Source: JBDRGC01 sp043818215 (GTDB taxonomy: Bacteria; Chloroflexota; Anaerolineae; Anaerolineales; UBA11858). From it: a DNA stretch of 10,085 nucleotides. Location of the stretch: contig JBDRGC010000172.1 of the NCBI GenBank assembly GCA_043818215.1, positions 1-10,085 of the forward strand, read 5' to 3'. The translations under genes and the position numbers were made by a program. The notes under the pieces were generated by a model that saw only the letters and a list, made by a program, of their open reading frames with translations, ran no database searches and was not told the DNA's origin. Shown here piece after piece: positions 5,254 through 10,085 of the stretch; positions within the stretch are counted from its first letter, which is position 1; every line of letters starts with the position of its first letter.

Positions 5254-6221
5254 TTACAGAAACAACTGCCCAATTCTTGACTGCACATCCGAAGATGAAA
5301 TATGTTTTCTTCGGTGGCAAAGGAGGTGTGGGTAAAACCGTGATGGCCGGAGCGGCAGCGCTGTGGATTGCCGGACAGGGAAAACACACCCTGCTGGCCT
5401 CCACCAACCCGGTACACTCCCTCAGCAGCATGCTCGGCCAGAATGTCTTCGGGAAACCGACCGCTGTGGAAGGGGCGCCCAACCTGGACGCTTACGAGAT
5501 CGACACCAAAGACACTATCGAGAAATCGAAGGTAGAGCTAACCGAAAAGATCGAATGGTTCCTCAAGTACGCCGACATCAAAACCAAGGCGGATGAATTT
5601 GTGGAATCAGCCACCATGAACCCGGCCTTCGAGGAATCAGCCATGTTCGAGAACATGATCGATCTGATGTTCGATGACAAATACGATGCTTACGTCTTCG
5701 ACACCGCTCCCACAGCCAATGCCCGCCGTCTGTTAGGCATGTCTAGCGTGTATGGCATGTGGGTCAACAAGATGATGCAGAGCCGTGAGGAAGCCAAGTC
5801 CCTGAAGGAATTGCTCTCTTACAGCAAAAAAGTGAAGAAAGACCCCCTCATGGATTACCTCATCAGTTTTCGCGAGCGCATGGAAAATGCCAAGAAATTG
5901 CTCACCGACGAAGAACAGACCGCCTTCTTCTTCATCGCACTTCCGGAGGCACTGCCCATCGCGGTCATCAAGCGTTTCATCAACTGGTTCAAGGAGTTTG
6001 GTATCCCCGTGGGCGGCGTAGTGGTGAATATGCTGATCGACAAAGAAGCAGTGGGTAAAGACGCCCCTGATTTCGTGCTCAACCGCATTGCTATGCAGGA
6101 TAGCCACATGGAGGATATCTGGCGCAGCTTCCCCGACACACGTGCCATCGTGCCGCTCTTCGAGACAGAAGTGCGCGGCGTCGAGATGCTACAACGAACT
6201 GCCGATCATCTGTTTGCCTGA
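5250..6221 (+). CDS. ArsA/Get3-like ATPase, second of a pair
   Basis: The 323-residue paralog of the preceding gene starts inside its stop codon, with GGAGGT at 5239-5244. P-loop GGKGGVGKT is at 22-30. Switch I reads STNPVHSLSS (51-60): the usual STDPAHSLSD has its first aspartate replaced by asparagine (N53, codon AAC 5406-5408) and its last D by S. By motif alignment N53 corresponds to yeast Get3 D57, where D-to-N blocks hydrolysis. Switch II reads DTAPTAN (151-157), keeping DTAPT but losing the usual GH. No cysteine is present. Shared features with the first ATPase are an NPAFEESAMF/EPAMEESAIF block, LTDEEQTAFFF/LTDREKTAFYF and a C-terminal motif with RIAMQDSHME. The pair may work as an asymmetric heterodimer; this is inference. 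A terminator follows. Confidence 0.88.
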   Translation: MITETTAQFLTAHPKMKYVFFGGKGGVGKTVMAGAAALWIAGQGKHTLLASTNPVHSLSSMLGQNVFGKPTAVEGAPNLDAYEIDTKDTIEKSKVELTEKIEWFLKYADIKTKADEFVESATMNPAFEESAMFENMIDLMFDDKYDAYVFDTAPTANARRLLGMSSVYGMWVNKMMQSREEAKSLKELLSYSKKVKKDPLMDYLISFRERMENAKKLLTDEEQTAFFFIALPEALPIAVIKRFINWFKEFGIPVGGVVVNMLIDKEAVGKDAPDFVLNRIAMQDSHMEDIWRSFPDTRAIVPLFETEVRGVEMLQRTADHLFA

Positions 6222-6242
6222 AGTCAGTCATAAATTCACATA

Positions 6243-6278
6243 AAAACGCCCTTGACTAAAACCTGGTCAGGGCGTTTT
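6243..6278 (+). terminator. Rho-independent terminator after the ATPase pair
   Basis: AAAACGCCC (6243-6251) pairs with GGGCGTTTT (6270-6278), continued by GACTA/TGGTC inside with one bulge region and a 5-nt loop. The T run is part of the 3' arm, and the A-rich 5' arm makes it potentially bidirectional. Confidence 0.8.
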
Positions 6279-6318
6279 CATTACTTTTGAGGTATTATCT
6301 CAATAATTCATGGTTGAC

Positions 6319-6380
6319 ACGAACACGGTTCCTTGTTGACATGGTTGCCATGAGGATTATTCATCAGGAACCGTGTTCGT
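6319..6380. promoter_or_regulatory. 15-bp inverted repeat over a putative promoter
   Basis: ACGAACACGGTTCCT (6319-6333) is perfectly inverted at 6366-6380. The 32-bp centre contains a second small dyad, ATGG-TTG-CCAT (6341-6351), and a consensus -35 TTGACA (6336-6341) with TATTCA (6358-6363) 16 bp further. Another TTGACA is at 6314-6319. No T run follows, so it is not an ordinary terminator. It may be an operator for the TPR gene at 6417 or a small structured element. Confidence 0.55.
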
Positions 6381-6416
6381 TCCCCTTATTTAGAAGTTAC
6401 CTTTTGAGGATCAAAT

Positions 6417-7052
6417 ATGAACCCACATTTATTGAACATCACGGTGGGGCTGCTTTTCATCGTTGTTTTTGGCGGCCTGTCTTTTCTGCGCCGGGAGGGA
6501 TTGTCTCTGCAATTTGCTCTGGAATCACTTGGAGTTATAGCCATCATCGAGGCAGCGACCCTATTGACTGGCATCGTGATCAACCCCATCTTTTTTCTGA
6601 TGTTGATCTACCTGGTTTCGATGCGCGCCCGGTTGTTGGTAGATCTGGCTAACCTGCTCTCGGCACGAGGCAGGCAGCGAGATGCCGTCAAGTTATTGCA
6701 ATTGGCTTTACGCCTGTTCCCCGAACGCAACACCCGCCTGATTGTACTGGTCAGTATGGGCATCATCCAACTCCGCCGCAAGAATCCCGAGAGCGCACAA
6801 TCTTTGCTCGAGTCGGTACTGGAAGAGGCCGCGGACGGAGGCTTGAGCATGAAATCCGAATCGGCCTGCTATTACAATCTGGGATTAGCTCTCCAACGTC
6901 AGGGCGAAGAGGCAAAAGCTATCCACCACTTCAACAAAGCCATCGACGCATTTCCAACCTCGATATACGGCAAGGCAGCCGGGCGAGCGCTAGAGCAGTG
7001 GCGGAGCGGGCAACACAAAGCAACAGAAAAGTCACCAGGTGAGGCTGAATAA
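6417..7052 (+). CDS. Membrane-anchored TPR-repeat protein
   Basis: The 211-residue product has an N-terminal hydrophobic region with two to three likely membrane segments (about 8-24, 37-53, 55-69) and a soluble C-terminal part with tetratricopeptide-like helices. The clearest TPRs are about 72-103 (LANLLSARGRQRDAVKLLQL) and 149-182 (YYNLGLALQRQGEEAKAIHH), with a weaker one between, around 108-138. TPRs mediate protein-protein contacts; no enzymatic motif is visible. The ATG follows GAGGA (6406-6410) by 6 nt. A terminator separates it from the ATPase pair and it has its own promoter-like region, so it is probably not in their operon. It converges with the minus-strand gene, with 13 bp between the stops. 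The specific role is unknown. Confidence 0.78.
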   Translation: MNPHLLNITVGLLFIVVFGGLSFLRREGLSLQFALESLGVIAIIEAATLLTGIVINPIFFLMLIYLVSMRARLLVDLANLLSARGRQRDAVKLLQLALRLFPERNTRLIVLVSMGIIQLRRKNPESAQSLLESVLEEAADGGLSMKSESACYYNLGLALQRQGEEAKAIHHFNKAIDAFPTSIYGKAAGRALEQWRSGQHKATEKSPGEAE

Positions 7053-7065
7053 GTTTTATTCCCAG

Positions 7066-7716
7066 CTAACCGTTTTCACCACCCAACCACGCTTGTAACG
7101 CGGCGAAGAATTCCCCCGCAGGTGCATCCTTCAGAGGTGACAGAGCGACCCGCAAAACCAAATGAGGAGATTTGCGCTGCAAGGAAATCTGTCGCACAGC
7201 CGCCCCATGCCGATCCAAAAATGCCGCCAATCGTTCTATCATCCCGGAATCTTTGTGCCCGCGCCGGACAATATCAAACCCATCCGAGGCTGATATCCAT
7301 TCGTAAGGTCGTTTTTGCTCATCGGACATCAGTCTCTTAAAACGACGGCCATATTTACGGCCCACTTCGACCTCCAACTTCGGTGAGCTTCGCAAGGAGG
7401 CTTTGAAAATCAACTCATCTCGCTTCCCCCGTAAGAGGTTGAATATCCACAGAGGCAAAATCTCGCGCGATTCGAGCAGAAATATCGCCTCTGCTTGTTT
7501 GAAAGGGACTTCTGCTTTCCCCACCGCAAGACGCGCACCCGAAGCCGAGGAACCGATCCAACTGGCATCGGTCACATCCCCTACCGCAGCCTGCAATCCC
7601 TCCCGCAGCCAATAATACGTCGCTATCCCGCGCCGGCGGTTCAAGAAAAAGAACACCCCGTACCACCCCGCGAGAAACACACCTACAGCGATGATAATTT
7701 GTTGCCCTAAATCCAT
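7066..7716 (-). CDS. Conserved-looking hypothetical single-pass membrane protein
   Basis: The product is 216 residues from ATG 7716. A hydrophobic N-terminal segment (about 6-26) ends in NRRRG, so the basic side and the rest are probably cytoplasmic. The remainder alternates strand-like and helical stretches with several basic clusters (GRKYGRRFKRL). I do not recognise a domain. I prefer ATG 7716 over TTG 7728 because GGAG (minus strand, 7726-7723) lies 6 nt before the ATG; this GGAG belongs to a GGAGATT-type heptamer, so the repeat supplies the ribosome binding site. It is divergent from the SDR gene at 7811 and convergent with the TPR gene. Confidence 0.72.
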   Translation of the reverse strand: MDLGQQIIIAVGVFLAGWYGVFFFLNRRRGIATYYWLREGLQAAVGDVTDASWIGSSASGARLAVGKAEVPFKQAEAIFLLESREILPLWIFNLLRGKRDELIFKASLRSSPKLEVEVGRKYGRRFKRLMSDEQKRPYEWISASDGFDIVRRGHKDSGMIERLAAFLDRHGAAVRQISLQRKSPHLVLRVALSPLKDAPAGEFFAALQAWLGGENG

Positions 7717-7719
7717 GAT

Positions 7720-7740
7720 AGTCTCCAATCTCCAATCTCC
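7720..7740 (-). repeat. Short GGAGATT heptamer array
   Basis: Three minus-strand heptamers: GGAGATT, GGAGATT, GGAGACT. The same GGAGATT unit occurs three times at 85-105. The last unit provides the SD for the minus-strand gene. Confidence 0.8.
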
Positions 7741-7810
7741 ACATCAGTTTAGCTCAGGAATGTCAGACTGTCAAAGCCTCTCGAAAAACTAAATAAATCA
7801 GGAGAATTCG

Positions 7811-8602
7811 ATGAATCTACAGCTAAAAGGAAAACGCGCCCTCGTGACGGGCGCCAGCCGCGGGCTGGGATTTGCCGCCGCCCGCGGACTTGCTTTGGAG
7901 GGATGCGATGTCGCTATCAATGGTCGCGACCCCCACAAGCTGAGTGCCGCGGCCAGGATTTTAGTGGGGGAGGCGGGCGGCAAAGTGGTAGCCATCCCGG
8001 GGGATGTTGCCGATCCTGCGGTCCCCGAGAACTTGATTTGCCAAACCGTGCAGGCCCTCGGCGGGCTGGACATCCTGATCACCAATGCCGGCGGCCCTCC
8101 AGCGGGCCAGTTCGAGTCCTTCGATGACGAAACCTGGCAGCAAGCTGTCGAATTATCTTTCCTCAGCCACGTGCGCCTGATCCGGGCAGCCTTGCCCCAC
8201 CTGCGTCAATCGGATGCCGCCAGCGTGTTGACGGTCACATCCTACTCGGTCAAGCAACCCATCCCCAACCTGGTGCTCTCCAATAGCATCCGGGCAGCCA
8301 CTATCGGGCTGACAAAGACCCTGGCCCTGGAACTCGGCTCCGAGGGTATCCGCTTCAATTCCATCCTGCCGGGCTGGACAGAAACCGAGCGTGTCACCGA
8401 ATTGATGCGCTACCGGGCGCAAGCCAACAAGAGCAGCGTGGAAGAGGAGATCAAAAAGCAAGCCGCCAACAGTCCCCTGGGGCGCATGGCCACTCCCGAA
8501 GAATTCGCCAACGCGGCCGTGTTCCTCGTCTCTCCGGCGGCGAGTTATATCACTGGCGTGATGCTCACCGTGGATGGGGGGATGTATAAAGGGACGTTGT
8601 AA
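7811..8602 (+). CDS. SDR-family protein with degenerate catalytic residues
   Basis: A 263-residue short-chain dehydrogenase/reductase fold: cofactor motif TGASRGLG (13-20), NGR (37-39, favouring NADP), GDVAD (64-68), NAGG (92-95) and a C-terminal SYITGVMLTVDGG typical of FabG-like members. The catalytic tetrad is altered. The serine is kept (S144 in VTSYSVKQP), but the YxxxK position reads S-N-S-I-R (157-161), so Tyr becomes Ser and Lys becomes Arg, and the tetrad Asn position (ELSF, S116) also differs. The segment VKQPIPNLVLSNSIRA matches a known divergent SDR subgroup, often annotated 3-oxoacyl-ACP reductase, so this is not random decay. Substrate unknown; ordinary FabG activity is doubtful. 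CAGGAGA (7799-7805) precedes the ATG. A terminator follows, so it appears monocistronic. Confidence 0.88.
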   Translation: MNLQLKGKRALVTGASRGLGFAAARGLALEGCDVAINGRDPHKLSAAARILVGEAGGKVVAIPGDVADPAVPENLICQTVQALGGLDILITNAGGPPAGQFESFDDETWQQAVELSFLSHVRLIRAALPHLRQSDAASVLTVTSYSVKQPIPNLVLSNSIRAATIGLTKTLALELGSEGIRFNSILPGWTETERVTELMRYRAQANKSSVEEEIKKQAANSPLGRMATPEEFANAAVFLVSPAASYITGVMLTVDGGMYKGTL

Positions 8603-8632
8603 TAATTCTGAGAAGCAAAACGCGAGATCAAG

Positions 8633-8663
8633 TGCCCGGCAAATAGAACTGCTGGGCATTTTT
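8633..8663 (+). terminator. Rho-independent terminator of the SDR gene
   Basis: TGCCCGGCA (8633-8641) pairs with TGCTGGGCA (8650-8658) over 9 bp with one G-U pair and an 8-nt loop, followed by five T (8659-8663). It is 30 nt after the stop. Confidence 0.88.
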
Positions 8664-8698
8664 ATCAACTCCGAATCGTTACCCCGAAGCGATACCAG

Positions 8699-8727
8699 TT
8701 GACAAACGTTTTGAAATTTGCTATTCT
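8699..8727 (+). promoter_or_regulatory. Strong sigma70-type promoter of the GH25 gene
   Basis: A perfect -35 TTGACA (8699-8704), a 17-bp spacer and -10 TATTCT (8722-8727), with TG at 8719-8720 giving an extended -10 (TGcTATTCT). Predicted start is near 8734, leaving a leader of about 220 nt. Confidence 0.75.
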
Positions 8728-8739
8728 AGTTGTATACTT

Positions 8740-8758
8740 ATTGTCATTAGATGACAAT
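8740..8758. promoter_or_regulatory. Operator-like dyad just after the transcription start
   Basis: ATTGTCAT-TAG-ATGACAAT is a perfect 8-bp inverted repeat around a 3-bp centre, beginning about 6 bp after the predicted start. This is the size and place of a repressor site. The cognate regulator is not in the window and I do not recognise the motif. Confidence 0.55.
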
Positions 8759-8938
8759 ATCCCTGGTTCTAACGGATTCTGGGTTTTTTGCCAAACTGCC
8801 CCACTTATGTTCGAAAACTGGGTATATTTTGGGACACTATCTGCTAAAACGGCGAAAAAGGTGTCACGTCCCCCACTGTTGACCCATAAACATAGATAAA
8901 GTTAGGATCAGTAGAAAAACAAAGCAAGTTATTAGTTT

Positions 8939-8945
8939 AGGAGGA
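8939..8945 (+). promoter_or_regulatory. Ribosome binding site of the GH25 gene
   Basis: AGGAGGA, 7 nt before ATG 8953; close to ideal. Confidence 0.8.
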
Positions 8946-8952
8946 TTCAGTT

Positions 8953-9888
8953 ATGAGCAACGAAATCTTAGGAATTGATGTGTCAACTAGCGGCCAAGGA
9001 GGGCCAATTGACTGGCAGGCAGCTAAATTATCAGCACCCGCAAACTTAAAGTTCGTAGCGATACGCGCGACTATTAGTTGGGGGTACGTAGATAAATGGT
9101 TTGCCAATAACTGGGTTGGGGTAAAAACAGCAGGATTCGATCGACTTGCCTACCATATTGTATATCCTGACGAAAGCGCAGAGAGACAAATGGACAACTT
9201 CCTGCGTCAGTTTTCGGATGACGATTTTGGAAATGGTTTGGTATTAGATGTAGAGAAGGATCATGGCAAAAAACCAGATACGATTGGTGCGTGCGTTGCT
9301 AAATGCATCGATATCATCCAATCCAGAACTGGTAAAGCGCCAATTCTTTACAGCCGTGCATTCTTTATTAAAGATCATGTGCTGGTCAATGGCCGCCCGT
9401 GGGCGTGGTTCAAACAAGTCGAATGGTGGCTTGCACAGTATCTGCACAATCGAGAACCGCACCCTGGCCCACCCGATCTTCCAGTGGGAGTTTTGGATTG
9501 GTGTATTCACCAGTACACTGAACACGGATCGCCATTAGATGGGATGCCACAAGCAAACAACCTGGATTGGAACCGCTTCAATGGTGACCTCGCCGCGTAC
9601 GAACACTGGATCGGCCATCAAGTTACACCTTACGAAATCCCTGTCGTCGGAGGTCAACCTGCTAAAGCGCCATATCCTGGTATGACCAATCAGGAAATGA
9701 TCAACTTGCTATACAAAGCGGCTGTTCCATTTACTGATGATCTCTGGAACGATTGGATCGTACGGGCAGAACTGAAATCCTTGGCTGTTCCCGAAGAAAA
9801 TCGTTCCAAACTTTATATGGGGCCGAAGATCGAGGACCTGCCGAAGTTAACCGATACCGAGAAGACAGCGATTTTGGCCGCTATGTAA
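8953..9888 (+). CDS. GH25-family muramidase (lysozyme) without signal peptide
   Basis: The 311-residue product carries a glycoside hydrolase family 25 domain (about 3-217), which cleaves MurNAc-GlcNAc bonds in peptidoglycan. Seen: GIDVSTS at 7-13 with Asp 9, FVAIRAT (34-40), YHIVYP (67-72), LVLDVEKD (97-103) with the D-x-E pair D99/E101, WWLAQY (158-163), HQYTEHG (186-192) and LDWNRFNGDLAAY (204-216). D9, D99 and E101 correspond in spacing to the acidic residues of Streptomyces Cellosyl. The last ~95 residues form an extra module beginning around MTNQEMINLLYKAA (244-257), of unknown role. No signal peptide or membrane segment is visible, as in phage endolysins and other muramidases that need another exit route. 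No holin, integrase or phage structural gene is in the window. Codons are A/T-richer than neighbours (TTA, AAA, ATA), consistent with acquisition. Confidence 0.87.
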   Translation: MSNEILGIDVSTSGQGGPIDWQAAKLSAPANLKFVAIRATISWGYVDKWFANNWVGVKTAGFDRLAYHIVYPDESAERQMDNFLRQFSDDDFGNGLVLDVEKDHGKKPDTIGACVAKCIDIIQSRTGKAPILYSRAFFIKDHVLVNGRPWAWFKQVEWWLAQYLHNREPHPGPPDLPVGVLDWCIHQYTEHGSPLDGMPQANNLDWNRFNGDLAAYEHWIGHQVTPYEIPVVGGQPAKAPYPGMTNQEMINLLYKAAVPFTDDLWNDWIVRAELKSLAVPEENRSKLYMGPKIEDLPKLTDTEKTAILAAM

Positions 9889-9974
9889 CTAGCAATAATG
9901 TTCTTGCTAACGCAAGCATCTCCAACCCCCTTACCTTTCTAGCAAAGCATTAAGGAGGCGCATATCAGAAAACG

Positions 9975-10042
9975 GTAGTGATTGAAAAGTAAGTGATACC
10001 ACTGCGAGTTCGCTGATACCCATCACTTACTTTCACCACTAC
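9975..10042. other. Long imperfect hairpin downstream of the GH25 gene
   Basis: AGTAAGTGAT (9988-9997) is perfectly inverted as ATCACTTACT (10022-10031). The pairing extends outward through TGAAA/TTTCA and GTAGTG/CACTAC to 9975 and 10042 with small bulges, giving arms of about 21-23 nt and a 24-nt apical region. No T run follows on the + strand; the minus strand has only CGTTTTC. It could be a structured RNA, a bidirectional terminator or a small mobile-element end. Confidence 0.55.
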
Positions 10043-10085
10043 CCAGAAAACATATTGTTCACTTAAATCGTCTGGGGTTGCGAAA

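Noticed and set aside
4273..6221. Arsenite efflux ATPase (ArsA proper)
   Set aside because: Neither protein has the metalloid-binding cysteines, and no arsB, arsR, arsC or arsD is present in the window.
8761..8789. Possible leader terminator CCCTGG...CTGGG with six T upstream of the muramidase
   Set aside because: The stem has only three contiguous G-C pairs, then a mismatch and a wobble; too weak to call.
8699..8899. Open frame of 66 codons upstream of the muramidase
   Set aside because: It begins inside the promoter -35 box, has no ribosome binding site and covers the operator dyad; best read as a chance frame.
9753..9953. Open frame overlapping the 3' end of the muramidase gene
   Set aside because: It lies in a different frame over coding sequence with a clear GH25-linked module and has no own SD.

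Overview
The window looks like a chromosomal stretch of a Chloroflexota bacterium, probably Anaerolineae-like. This is an inference from protein style (short CstA, ArsA-like ATPase pair, S23 four-helix-bundle protein) and from abundant 7- and 8-bp tandem repeats between genes; no rRNA or marker gene is present to confirm it. Almost all genes lie on the + strand; one hypothetical gene (7066-7716) is on the minus strand.

Layout. 1-256: 29 in-phase heptamers plus two poly-C tracts, running into the 5' end of a DUF503 gene that has lost its normal start. 541-943: long leader of cstA with an extended -10 promoter and a terminator-like hairpin whose 3' arm is duplicated downstream, a candidate attenuator. 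944-2641: cstA, closed by a strong terminator. 2693-3068: two octamer arrays of one repeat family in opposite orientation. 3079-3705: two small paralogous proteins of unknown function. 3712-4233: an S23 four-helix-bundle gene bracketed by inverted heptamer arrays. 4273-6221: two overlapping ArsA/Get3-like ATPase genes, closed by a terminator. 6319-6380: a 15-bp inverted repeat over a putative promoter, followed by a membrane TPR protein gene (6417-7052), which converges on the minus-strand membrane protein gene. 7811-8602: an SDR gene with a degenerate active site and its own terminator. 8699-9888: promoter, operator-like dyad and a signal-less GH25 muramidase with visibly A/T-richer codons than its neighbours. 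9975-10042: a long hairpin.

How the genes may work together. The most system-like unit is two small paralogs plus two ATPase paralogs. The ATPases have complementary deviations in switch I and switch II and no cysteines, so they are unlikely to be an arsenite pump or a zinc-linked Get3. A heterodimeric Get3-like chaperone or targeting ATPase serving the small proteins is a reasonable but unproven idea. The S23 gene sits inside this cluster like a cassette: G-rich heptamers on its left, C-rich heptamers of the same family on its right. The same G-left/C-right arrangement without a gene recurs at 1-203 and 2693-3068. In at least two places the repeats appear to supply the Shine-Dalgarno sequence of the next gene.
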